Source: Flavobacteriaceae bacterium NBU2973
Lineage (GTDB): Bacteria > Bacteroidota > Bacteroidia > Flavobacteriales > Flavobacteriaceae
DNA: 64,000 nucleotides
Direction: 5' to 3'
Assembly (NCBI GenBank): GCA_026162565.1
Contig: JAOEIQ010000005.1
Span: forward strand, 62,001 to 126,000
The position numbers and the translations under genes were made by a program. Below are positions 43,848-52,134 of this stretch, in pieces (position 1 is the first letter of the stretch; each line of letters begins with the position of its first letter). The notes under the pieces were generated by a model, which searched no databases, was not told the DNA's origin, and was given only the letters and a program-made list of their open reading frames with translations.

Positions 43848-44984
43848 ATGAAATTAAACAAACAAGATATCTATAAGGCTTTAGAAACTATAACTGTTCC
43901 TGGAGAAGGACAAAATATGGTTGAAAGTGGCGCTATTAAAAATGTCGTTACTTTTGCTGATGAAGTAATAGTAGATATTACGATAAAAAACCCAAGTCTT
44001 CAGGCTAAAAAGAAAACCGAAGTCGATATACTTAAAACCATTCATGAAAACGTATACGAAAAGGCAAAAATCACTGTAAATGTTAAAGTTGAAGCTCCGG
44101 CAAAACCTACTACAAACGTTATTAAGGGAAAAGCTATTCCAGGTATTCAAAATATAATTGCGGTTGCCTCTGGCAAAGGAGGTGTTGGTAAATCTACAGT
44201 TACAGCTAATTTAGCAGTTACTTTATCTAAAATGGGATTTAAAGTAGGAATTTTAGATGCAGACATTTACGGCCCTTCAATTCCAATAATGTTTGATGTT
44301 GTAAATGAGAGACCTCTAGCAGTAAATGTAGATGGAAAATCTAAAATGAAACCTGTTGAAAATTATGGTGTAAAAGTTTTATCAATAGGCTTTTTTACAA
44401 AACCAGATCAAGCAGTAGTTTGGAGAGGACCAATGGCATCTAAAGCATTAAATCAAATGATTTTTGATGCAGCTTGGGGTGAATTAGACTTTTTACTACT
44501 AGACTTACCTCCTGGAACTGGAGATATTCATTTGAGTATTATGCAATCGCTTCCAATAACTGGTGCAGTTGTTGTAAGCACACCTCAAAATGTCGCTCTT
44601 GCAGATGCTAAAAAAGGTGTAGCTATGTTTCAACAAGACAGTATCAATGTTCCTGTTTTAGGAATCATTGAAAATATGGCTTACTTTACTCCAGAAGAGT
44701 TACCAAATAACAAATACTATATATTTGGTAAGGAAGGTGCTAAAAATCTAGCTGATGATTTAAAAACTCCTTTTTTAGGTGAAATCCCTTTAGTACAAAG
44801 TATTAGGGAAGCTGGTGATATAGGTAGACCTGCAGCTTTACAAACAGCTACTGTTTTAGAGCAAGCATTTGAAAAAATTACACAAAATGTGGTGCAAGAA
44901 GTTGTTAGAAGACATGATAACTTACCACCAACAGAAGCAATTAAAATCACAACAATGGCTGGATGTTCAGCAGTAAAAAAATAG
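43848..44984 (+). CDS. Mrp/NBP35-type Fe-S cluster carrier ATPase
   Basis: A 378-residue P-loop ATPase that binds and delivers Fe-S clusters. A DUF59/MIP18-like domain lies at about 1-85 and a deviant Walker A KGGVGKST near 110. ADIYGPSIPI, DFLLLDLPPGTGDIHLS and the C-terminal NMAYF region follow. The usual CxxC of Mrp proteins is not obvious: the NMAYF segment is followed by TPEELPN, so one common cluster ligand pair seems replaced, and a single Cys lies at the C-terminus (AGCSAVKK). It leads an operon with NifU, a ferredoxin reductase, a desaturase and a ferredoxin. Confidence 0.93.
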   Translation: MKLNKQDIYKALETITVPGEGQNMVESGAIKNVVTFADEVIVDITIKNPSLQAKKKTEVDILKTIHENVYEKAKITVNVKVEAPAKPTTNVIKGKAIPGIQNIIAVASGKGGVGKSTVTANLAVTLSKMGFKVGILDADIYGPSIPIMFDVVNERPLAVNVDGKSKMKPVENYGVKVLSIGFFTKPDQAVVWRGPMASKALNQMIFDAAWGELDFLLLDLPPGTGDIHLSIMQSLPITGAVVVSTPQNVALADAKKGVAMFQQDSINVPVLGIIENMAYFTPEELPNNKYYIFGKEGAKNLADDLKTPFLGEIPLVQSIREAGDIGRPAALQTATVLEQAFEKITQNVVQEVVRRHDNLPPTEAIKITTMAGCSAVKK

Positions 44985-44987
44985 TAA

Positions 44988-45227
44988 ATGAGTACAGACG
45001 AACTACGAATAAATATTGAAAAAGCTTTAGATGAGATTCGCCCTTTTTTACAAAATGATGGAGGTGATATTTCTCTGGTTTCAATTGAAGATGATAAGTT
45101 AGTTAAAGTGCAATTAGAAGGTGCATGTACCTCTTGTAGCGTTAATCAGATGACATTAAAATCTGGAGTAGAAATGACTATAAAAAAATACGCCCCTCAA
45201 ATAGAAAAAGTAATTAATATTAGTTAA
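44988..45227 (+). CDS. NifU C-terminal-type Fe-S scaffold protein
   Basis: A 79-residue protein made of a single NifU C-terminal domain. It has LDEIRPFLQNDGGDISLV near 14-31 and the cluster-binding CTSC in LEGACTSCSVNQMTLKSGVE near 46. It would assemble or carry [4Fe-4S] or [2Fe-2S] clusters. The position 3 nt after mrp makes joint cluster delivery likely. Confidence 0.94.
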   Translation: MSTDELRINIEKALDEIRPFLQNDGGDISLVSIEDDKLVKVQLEGACTSCSVNQMTLKSGVEMTIKKYAPQIEKVINIS

Positions 45228-45297
45228 TCTAAAACTGATTTTTATCATAGATTGATTAGGTTAATAAATCTATTTTTACTTTACAATTGTACATTTA

Positions 45298-46359
45298 ATG
45301 ATTAAAACAGATATACTTATTATTGGTGCTGGTCCAACTGGATTATTCACTGTTTTTGAAGCAGGATTACTAAAATTACGTTGTCATTTAATTGATGCTT
45401 TACCGCAACCTGGTGGTCAATGTTCTGAAATATACCCAAAGAAACCAATTTATGACATACCTGCTTACCCAGAAATATTAGCCGGAGACTTAACTGAAAA
45501 ATTACTTGAACAAGGTAAACAATTTGAACCAGGATTTACATTAGGCGAACGCGCAGAAACCATAGAAAAGCAAGAGGATGGTATGTTTATAGTTACAACC
45601 AATAAAGGCACTAAGCATCAAGCACCTGTGGTTGCAATTGCCGGCGGCCTAGGGAGCTTTGAACCTCGTAAACCATTAATTCATAACATTACAGATTTTG
45701 AGGATAAAGGCGTAGAATACATTATTAAAAATCCTGAAATATATAGAAACAAGAAGGTTGTTATTGCAGGTGGTGGAGACTCTGCTTTGGATTGGTGTAT
45801 TTTTTTAAGTGATGTTGCTAGTGAAGTAACTCTTATCCATAGAAGAAATGAGTTTCGTGGACATTTAGACTCTGTAGAGAAAGTTCAAGAATTAAAAAAT
45901 AAAGGCAAAATAAACCTCATTACTCCAGCAGAAGTAATTGGTATTGTTGGTGATACAAGTGTTAAAGCCATAGTTGTAAATCAAGCTCAACATATAGAAA
46001 AAGAGTTCGAAGTAGAGTGTGATCACTTTATTCCTCTTTTTGGTTTGTCTCCTAAACTTGGGCCAATTGCAAATTGGGGGTTAGAAATAGAAAAAAACGC
46101 TATTAAAGTAAATAACGCATTAGATTATCAAACCAACATTCCTGGTATCTTTGCTATTGGTGACGTTAATACATATCCTGGTAAATTAAAATTAATCCTC
46201 TGTGGATTTCATGAAGCTACAATTATGTGTCAAGCTGCTTATCAGATAATTAATCCTGGAAAAAAATATGTCATGAAATATACAACAGTTAGTGGTGTAA
46301 ATGGTTTTGATGGTACAAGAAAAGAAGCTCCAAAAGCTGTGGTTAAAAAAATTGAATAA
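45298..46359 (+). CDS. Thioredoxin-reductase-like ferredoxin-NADP+ reductase
   Basis: A 353-residue FAD protein with two Rossmann motifs: FAD-binding GAGPTGLFT at 9-17 and NAD(P)-binding GGGDSALDW near 157. A C-terminal FAD contact lies in GIFAIGDVNTYPGKLKLILCGFHEA. The redox CxxC of thioredoxin reductase is absent, which fits the TrxR-like ferredoxin/flavodoxin reductase class. It probably passes electrons from NADPH to the 2Fe-2S ferredoxin encoded two genes on. It lies 70 nt after nifU and 3 nt before the desaturase gene. Confidence 0.92.
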   Translation: MIKTDILIIGAGPTGLFTVFEAGLLKLRCHLIDALPQPGGQCSEIYPKKPIYDIPAYPEILAGDLTEKLLEQGKQFEPGFTLGERAETIEKQEDGMFIVTTNKGTKHQAPVVAIAGGLGSFEPRKPLIHNITDFEDKGVEYIIKNPEIYRNKKVVIAGGGDSALDWCIFLSDVASEVTLIHRRNEFRGHLDSVEKVQELKNKGKINLITPAEVIGIVGDTSVKAIVVNQAQHIEKEFEVECDHFIPLFGLSPKLGPIANWGLEIEKNAIKVNNALDYQTNIPGIFAIGDVNTYPGKLKLILCGFHEATIMCQAAYQIINPGKKYVMKYTTVSGVNGFDGTRKEAPKAVVKKIE

Positions 46360-46362
46360 TCA

Positions 46363-47274
46363 ATGTCTTTAATTGATTACATACAGCAACTTTCTGAAGA
46401 CAAGCTTCTATATTTTGCAGTCCCTGTTTTTGTTCTTGCTATTTTAATTGAAGCCTATTTTAATAGGATAGCTTATTATAAAAAAGACACTATTGTGTCT
46501 TTTATCATGATGATTTTTTCTGCAATTGTAGAGTTTCTTCCTAAAGTCCTTGCCTTTGTAGCATTTTTCTATGTATACGAATTAAGTCCTTTTAAGGATA
46601 CTATAAATCGTCAATGGTGGGCTTGGCTACTATTATTTTTCGCTGATGATTTATCATATTATTGGTTTCACCGTTTAAATCATGAAGTGCGTTTGTTTTG
46701 GGCTGGACATGTTCCACATCATTCTTCAGTCTACATGAATTTTGGCACTGCATTACGTCAAGGTGTTGGAGAGCGTATTCATAAGTTTGTTTTTTGGTTA
46801 TGGATTCCTCTTTTGGGTTTTGATCCAATAATGCTATTTACCATGATGGGAATCAGTCTTATTTATCAATTTTGGGTTCATACAGAATTAGTTGACAAAC
46901 TACCTAAAGCAATAGAATTTATTTTTAACACACCTTCTCATCATCGCGTTCATCATGCATCAAATATTCGCTATTTAGATTGTAATCATGCTGGAGTTTT
47001 AATAATTTGGGATCGTATATTTGGTACGTTTTCTGAAGAAGTAAAACTAATTGACAAACCTAAATATGGCTTAACAGTTAATATAAATACTTTTAATCCT
47101 ATAGAAGTAGCTACACATGAATATAATGCTATATGGAAGGATGTAAAACGAGCAAGTAACTGGAAAGATAAATTAAACTATATTTTTAATGCTCCTGGTT
47201 GGAGTCATGATGGAGAAGATAAACGTGCAAAAACATTGCGTAAAAAACTAAAAGAAAAAGAAGCGAATGTCTGA
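46363..47274 (+). CDS. Sterol desaturase / fatty acid hydroxylase family di-iron protein
   Basis: A 303-residue membrane protein with about four helices and the eight-His motif set: HRLNHE near 103, HVPHHSS near 117, and HHRVHH near 191-196 with a later His in DCNHAG. It is a likely O2-dependent hydroxylase or desaturase acting on a lipid in the inner membrane. The substrate was not determined; carotenoid, fatty acid or sphingolipid-type lipids are options in this phylum. The gene overlaps the ferredoxin gene by 8 nt and follows the reductase by 3 nt, so it has its electron donors in the same transcript. Confidence 0.9.
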   Translation: MSLIDYIQQLSEDKLLYFAVPVFVLAILIEAYFNRIAYYKKDTIVSFIMMIFSAIVEFLPKVLAFVAFFYVYELSPFKDTINRQWWAWLLLFFADDLSYYWFHRLNHEVRLFWAGHVPHHSSVYMNFGTALRQGVGERIHKFVFWLWIPLLGFDPIMLFTMMGISLIYQFWVHTELVDKLPKAIEFIFNTPSHHRVHHASNIRYLDCNHAGVLIIWDRIFGTFSEEVKLIDKPKYGLTVNINTFNPIEVATHEYNAIWKDVKRASNWKDKLNYIFNAPGWSHDGEDKRAKTLRKKLKEKEANV

Positions 47275-47596
47275 TGTTAACATAACAATTATTGATCGTG
47301 AGGGTGAAGCTCATACTATTGAAGCACCTACTGATATGGCAATGAATATTATGGAAGTTGTTAGAGCATATGAATTAGCTCCAGAAGGCACTATTGGTAT
47401 TTGTGGTGGTATGGCAATGTGTGCGTCGTGCCAATGTTATGTATTATCTGAACATGACTTACCAGAAATGCAAGATGATGAAGATGCAATGCTAGCTGAA
47501 GCTTTTTATGTAAAAGATAATTCACGCTTGGGTTGTCAAATTCCTGTAACTCCTGAAATGGATGGGTTAAAAATTGAGCTAGCTCCTGAAAGTTAA
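47267..47596 (+). CDS. Adrenodoxin-type 2Fe-2S ferredoxin
   Basis: A 109-residue ferredoxin. The cluster ligands are in CGGMAMCASC (C-x5-C-x2-C) near residues 45-54, with the fourth Cys in RLGCQI near 92. This spacing is typical of the adrenodoxin/ISC group. An acidic segment, DLPEMQDDEDAML, fits docking to a basic reductase or hydroxylase surface. Its start lies inside the desaturase gene, so the two are translationally coupled. It converges with the metallophosphoesterase gene with a 4-nt overlap. Confidence 0.94.
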   Translation: MSDVNITIIDREGEAHTIEAPTDMAMNIMEVVRAYELAPEGTIGICGGMAMCASCQCYVLSEHDLPEMQDDEDAMLAEAFYVKDNSRLGCQIPVTPEMDGLKIELAPES

Positions 47597-48492
47597 TCCG
47601 TTTTATAATCAATTAATTTTTGAGGTCCTTCTAATACTATTCTTACGATCTTAAGTACTCCTTCATCTGTTGTAGAAATTTGCCACTTAATTAAGGAAAT
47701 CATACCCTTTTCTATTTCTAAACCAGTTATACTTCTGGGATGTACGCAACTACCATCATTAAAAAAGGCAATATCTCCAGGTTCTGGAAAACGTGGTCTA
47801 TGTGTGTGACCTGTTACTGTTATTAGGTTACTATTTTCAATAATCCATTTTTTAGTTCTACGCTCTACTTTTATAAGTTCTTTATAATTTTTTGCTGGAC
47901 TTGTAGGATCTGCAATTCCCATAACGTTCAAAGGTTTCCAAAGAACTCTAACCATAAATCTACTCCATCTCCAAAACGTATAATTCCACCAATCTGCTTG
48001 ATGACCATGTGTTAAAAATAATTCCTGATTAGTTTCTTTATGTTTTAAAACAATTCCTTCATGATATTCTATATTACCAAATAATTCAACCTCTTCTCCA
48101 ACTTTTTCATCAAAATAAGTTGACAAATGCTTTTTCACATAATCAGGATCACGATATACCATATCATGATTTCCCCAAATCATATGCAAACGATTTTCAT
48201 CATGAAATTGCTTCATTAGCATATATACATTTTTATGTGAATCTAGAATAGAGTCAAATGATAAGTTTTCCCATAATTCATCTCCATCGCCTAGTTCGCA
48301 GTACTGAAACCCTTCAAAATAATAATGCTTTAAAGCGTGGTAATATATATTTCTATTGTTAGCAAAATCGTCTGCAAAACTATTATCTCCTCTATGGCAG
48401 TCACTAAACAAAATAAACTTACTCGAATTATCAAATTCAAGTATTTTAGCATTTTTATAAGCTTTATCTAATCGTTTTTTTGCTGAAAACAT
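47593..48492 (-). CDS. Metallophosphoesterase
   Basis: A 299-residue calcineurin-like phosphoesterase. The five metal-site blocks are present: FSDCHRGD near 29, GDGDELWE near 66, WGNHDM near 101, THGHQADWW near 162, and GHTHRPRFPEPG near 228. The first Asp-x-His reads Asp-Cys-His, as in other members of this subgroup. The UDP-2,3-diacylglucosamine hydrolase LpxH has a similar layout, but length and context do not allow that assignment. The substrate is unknown. Confidence 0.87.
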   Translation of the reverse strand: MFSAKKRLDKAYKNAKILEFDNSSKFILFSDCHRGDNSFADDFANNRNIYYHALKHYYFEGFQYCELGDGDELWENLSFDSILDSHKNVYMLMKQFHDENRLHMIWGNHDMVYRDPDYVKKHLSTYFDEKVGEEVELFGNIEYHEGIVLKHKETNQELFLTHGHQADWWNYTFWRWSRFMVRVLWKPLNVMGIADPTSPAKNYKELIKVERRTKKWIIENSNLITVTGHTHRPRFPEPGDIAFFNDGSCVHPRSITGLEIEKGMISLIKWQISTTDEGVLKIVRIVLEGPQKLIDYKTD

Positions 48493-48505
48493 ATATCTAA
48501 TGTCT

Positions 48506-48536
48506 AAAAAAAAGCCTTGAATAAATCAAGGCTTTT
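48506..48536 (-). terminator. Terminator of the amidohydrolase gene
   Basis: On the minus strand AAAAGCCTTGAT and TCAAGGCTTTTTTTT form a stem of about 10 bp with a long T-run, 18 nt after the stop at 48554. Confidence 0.88.
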
Positions 48537-48553
48537 CAACTTTATTAAAAACT

Positions 48554-49831
48554 TTATTGTTTGTATATTTTTCCTTCTTTCATTACAAAAACAACATTTT
48601 CTAATGTTTTTATATCTTCTGTAGGATCATCATTTGTTGCAACAATATCTGCAATAAAATTAGGTTTAAGTTGTCCTAATTCGGCTTCCATATCTAATAA
48701 TTTGGCATTTGTTAACGTAGCCGATTGAATGCTAAACATAGGAGTCCATCCAGCTTCAACCATATATCTAAATTCTTTAGCATTTTCTCCATGCGGAAAA
48801 ACACCAGCATCTGTGCCAAATGCTATTGGTACATTTTCATTAACAACCATTTTAAAAGTATCATCTAAAACTTCCATAGTACTCGTTATTTTTGGTAAAA
48901 TAACTGGAGGATAATAATTTGGAATTTTTGCTTTCTCTTCAACGTATCTTCCTGCAGATATAGTAGGAACTAAATAGGTGTTATTTTGTTTCATTAAAGT
49001 AGCAACTTCTTTATCCATAAACGAACCATGTTCTATTGTTTGAACACCAGCTATAACGGCACGTTTCATACCTTCTTTCCCGTGAGCATGTGCAGCAACA
49101 ACCATTCCGTATTCTTTAGCAGTTTTAACAATTTCGTTCACTTCCTCTTGAGTAAATTGTGCATTTTGGCCATTTTTAGCAACGCTTAACACACCTCCTG
49201 TCGCAGTGATTTTGATTAAATCAGCGCCATTTTTATAGCGTTGCCTAACAGCCTTTCTAGCATCTTCTGGACTATTAATAACTCCTTCAGTTGGCCCTGG
49301 ATCTCCCATTAAATCTTTACGCATTCCATTAGTTGGGTCTGCATGACCTCCAGTTGTTCCAATAGCTTTCTCTGCTGTAAAAATTCGAGGTCCTGAAACT
49401 TTACCTTTGGCAATAGCATCTCGCAAAGCTACATTAACACCACTACCTCCAAGGTCTCTTACAGTTGTAAAACCAGCCATTAAAGTTCGATTAGCGATTT
49501 CAGCAGAAGTAAAAGCTACATCAGCATTATTTTTAGTAAATCGTTCTAGATAGCGCGTTGGACTTGTTTCTCCTTCAATATGGACATGCATGTCTATAAA
49601 ACCAGGCATTACTGTTTTATCTTTTAAATCAATAACTACATCATCTGCTCGCTTTGTGCTCATATAACCATCGCGAATTGCAGTTATTTTTTTCCCTGAA
49701 ACAACAATGGTTTTCTCTGTAAGAACTTTACCAGATTTAGTATCTATAATTTTACCACAATGCAAGTAAGTGTTTTGTGAAAATATAGAGACCGAAAAAA
49801 TTAAAATTGCTATTTGTAGTAATGTTTTCAT
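48554..49831 (-). CDS. Secreted amidohydrolase (imidazolonepropionase-like)
   Basis: A 425-residue exported metal hydrolase with a signal peptide ending SIFSQN near residue 19. Metal-site motifs are DMHVHIEG near 77 (HxH), KITATGG near 206 with the likely carbamylated Lys, AAHAHG near 247, EHGSFMD near 267, and FGTDAGVFPHG near 337. The group includes Xaa-Pro dipeptidases and organophosphate- or prolidase-like enzymes, so a dipeptidase role in the periplasm is plausible. The frame extends upstream into galE, but the ATG at 49831 starts the signal peptide and was chosen. It lies 7 nt after the galE stop. Confidence 0.9.
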   Translation of the reverse strand: MKTLLQIAILIFSVSIFSQNTYLHCGKIIDTKSGKVLTEKTIVVSGKKITAIRDGYMSTKRADDVVIDLKDKTVMPGFIDMHVHIEGETSPTRYLERFTKNNADVAFTSAEIANRTLMAGFTTVRDLGGSGVNVALRDAIAKGKVSGPRIFTAEKAIGTTGGHADPTNGMRKDLMGDPGPTEGVINSPEDARKAVRQRYKNGADLIKITATGGVLSVAKNGQNAQFTQEEVNEIVKTAKEYGMVVAAHAHGKEGMKRAVIAGVQTIEHGSFMDKEVATLMKQNNTYLVPTISAGRYVEEKAKIPNYYPPVILPKITSTMEVLDDTFKMVVNENVPIAFGTDAGVFPHGENAKEFRYMVEAGWTPMFSIQSATLTNAKLLDMEAELGQLKPNFIADIVATNDDPTEDIKTLENVVFVMKEGKIYKQ

Positions 49832-49838
49832 AATTCGT

Positions 49839-50861
49839 TTATTTATTTCTAATATTTTGTTCCCATTTCCAAGCCGAAAGCATAGCATCATCCAATGAAA
49901 ATTTGGTTTTCCAACCTAACTCTTTATTAGCTTTTGTTGTCTCTGCATAGGCAGCAGTGACATCGCCCTCTCTTCGTCCAACAATTTTATAATTTAATTT
50001 TACACCTGAAACTTTTTCAAAAGACTGAATGGCTTCTAAAACTGAACTTCCTTTTCCTGTTCCTAAATTAAATACTTCAAAGGTTTCTTTGTTTGAATTA
50101 TTTAATAGTCTTTGCAAAGCAACTACATGTGCTTTTGCTAAATCTACTACATGAATATAATCTCTAATACAGGTACCATCCTCTGTTGGATAGTCGCCAC
50201 CAAAAACGGATAATTGTTCTCGTAAACCTATACCAGTTTGGGTAATATATGGCACTAAATTTTGAGGAACACCTATTGGTAACTCTCCAATTTTAGCAGA
50301 CTCATGTGCACCAATTGGATTAAAATATCGAAGAACAATGGCTTTCAACTTGTTTGAAACTTTACAAACATCCTTAATAATTTCTTCTCCAATTTGCTTT
50401 GTATTTCCGTAAGGGGATTCTGCAGGTTTTACTGGAGCAGTCTCTGTTATTGGTAATTCATCCGCTTGACCATAAACAGTACAAGAAGAACTAAAAATAA
50501 AATTAGCTGCATCTAATTTTTCAAGTTCTTGAAGAAGATACACTAAAGTTGTAATATTATTTTCGTAATAGTGCAACGGCTTTTCTACACTTTCACCAAC
50601 AGCTTTACTAGCTGCAAAATGAATTACACCTTTAATATCTTTATGCTTTCTAAAAAAAGAATGTACTAGACTTTTATCTCTAAGATCTAGTTTTTCAAAA
50701 ACAGCTGCAATTCCAGTAATTGATTCTATTCTGTCAACCACATCTTCACTTGAGTTTGATAAATTATCTATTATAACTACCTCAAAACCTTCTTGCTGCA
50801 ATTCTACAACAGTATGAGAACCTATAAAACCAAGACCTCCTGTAACAAGAATTTTATCCAT
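49839..50861 (-). CDS. galE: UDP-glucose 4-epimerase
   Basis: A 340-residue extended SDR enzyme interconverting UDP-glucose and UDP-galactose for surface glycans. NAD-binding GGLGFIGS is at residues 8-15, the Ser-x-x-Tyr-x3-Lys site is in FSSSCTVYG and SPYGNTKQIGEE, and RYFNPIGAHES and NLGTGKGSSV confirm the GalE family. UDP-GlcNAc activity cannot be excluded. The start overlaps the DegT aminotransferase 3' end by 8 nt. Confidence 0.94.
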   Translation of the reverse strand: MDKILVTGGLGFIGSHTVVELQQEGFEVVIIDNLSNSSEDVVDRIESITGIAAVFEKLDLRDKSLVHSFFRKHKDIKGVIHFAASKAVGESVEKPLHYYENNITTLVYLLQELEKLDAANFIFSSSCTVYGQADELPITETAPVKPAESPYGNTKQIGEEIIKDVCKVSNKLKAIVLRYFNPIGAHESAKIGELPIGVPQNLVPYITQTGIGLREQLSVFGGDYPTEDGTCIRDYIHVVDLAKAHVVALQRLLNNSNKETFEVFNLGTGKGSSVLEAIQSFEKVSGVKLNYKIVGRREGDVTAAYAETTKANKELGWKTKFSLDDAMLSAWKWEQNIRNK

Positions 50862-52008
50862 TTACGAATTCTAAAACTTTAGAGGTTATAAAATTTATTT
50901 GCTCATCATCTAATTCTGTATGCATTGGTAGAGATATTACCTCCTTTACTAATTGATTGGTAACTTTAAAGTCATTATCATTGTAGCGTTCATCTAAATA
51001 GGCTTTTTGTTTATGTAAAGGAATTGGATAATATACACCACATGGAATTTCATTATCATTTAAATGCTTAACTAAAGCATCTCTATCAACATTTTTAATC
51101 TTTAATGTATATTGATGAAATACATGACAATCACATGAATCGCAGACACCTTCACAACCGTTTACAGTTTTTGGAATAGTAATATTTGGATGATTTTTAA
51201 AAGCTAAATTATATTTTTGAGCAGCCTGTTGTCTAGATTTATTATAAGCATTCAAGTTTGGTAATTTAGCATCTAAAACAGCTGCTTGTATAGAATCTAA
51301 TCTTGAATTAACTCCAACTACATCGTGATGGTAGCGTTTATACATTCCATGATTTACAATTCCTCTAATGGTATGTGCTAAATCATCATCGTTAGTAAAA
51401 ATTGCTCCTCCATCTCCGTAACAACCTAAATTTTTAGAAGGAAAAAAAGATGTTGAAGCTATATGTCCAATGGTTCCAGCTTTTGCTTTTTTTCCATTAC
51501 TATATTTATAAGATGAACCTATAGCTTGTGCATTATCTTCAATAACATATAGATTATGCTCTTCTGCTATTTCCATAATAGCTTCCATATTAGCACATTG
51601 CCCAAATAAATGAACTGGAACTATAGCTTTTGTTTTGGGAGTAATTGCTTTTTTAATAGCATCAATATCAATATTAAAATTATCTGGATCAACATCAACA
51701 AGAACAGGAGTTAATTTTAAAAGTGCTATAACCTCAACTGTAGCAGCAAAAGTAAAATCAGCTGTAATAACTTCATCTCCTTGTTCTAACCCTAAACCCA
51801 TCATAGCAATTTGTAAAGCATCAGTACCATTAGCACAAGGAATTACATGCTTAACATCTAGAAAATCTTCAAGGTTTTTTTGAAATTGGTGAACTATAGG
51901 TCCATTCACAAAAGTTGCTGTATTTAAAATTTCTTCAATAGATGTATCTACTGTATTCTTAATTTTTTTATACTGACCTTGCAGGTCAACCATTTGAATT
52001 TTTTTCAT
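50854..52008 (-). CDS. DegT/DnrJ/EryC1/StrS sugar aminotransferase with Cys-rich insertion
   Basis: A 384-residue PLP enzyme probably making an amino-sugar nucleotide for surface polysaccharide. Segments are ANGTDALQIAMMGLG near 58, VIEDNAQAIGSSY near 160, the PLP lysine in SFFPSKNLGCYGDGGA near 194, and IPCGVYYPIPLHKQKAY near 330. Between residues about 278 and 292 is an insertion with CEGVCDSCDCHVFHQYT, four Cys in ten residues, which could bind a metal. It overlaps galE, with waaA divergent. The exact sugar substrate is unknown. Confidence 0.9.
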   Translation of the reverse strand: MKKIQMVDLQGQYKKIKNTVDTSIEEILNTATFVNGPIVHQFQKNLEDFLDVKHVIPCANGTDALQIAMMGLGLEQGDEVITADFTFAATVEVIALLKLTPVLVDVDPDNFNIDIDAIKKAITPKTKAIVPVHLFGQCANMEAIMEIAEEHNLYVIEDNAQAIGSSYKYSNGKKAKAGTIGHIASTSFFPSKNLGCYGDGGAIFTNDDDLAHTIRGIVNHGMYKRYHHDVVGVNSRLDSIQAAVLDAKLPNLNAYNKSRQQAAQKYNLAFKNHPNITIPKTVNGCEGVCDSCDCHVFHQYTLKIKNVDRDALVKHLNDNEIPCGVYYPIPLHKQKAYLDERYNDNDFKVTNQLVKEVISLPMHTELDDEQINFITSKVLEFVNG

Positions 52009-52134
52009 AAAAATATTTCAGTAAATGAGAATAGCTTTTTAGCTATTTCTATAGTAGCGAAAATACAAAAATTCGAACGCTATTACTAACGAATTTTAAA
52101 TAAAGAGCTGTATTTTAGCAATAAAGAAATACGC

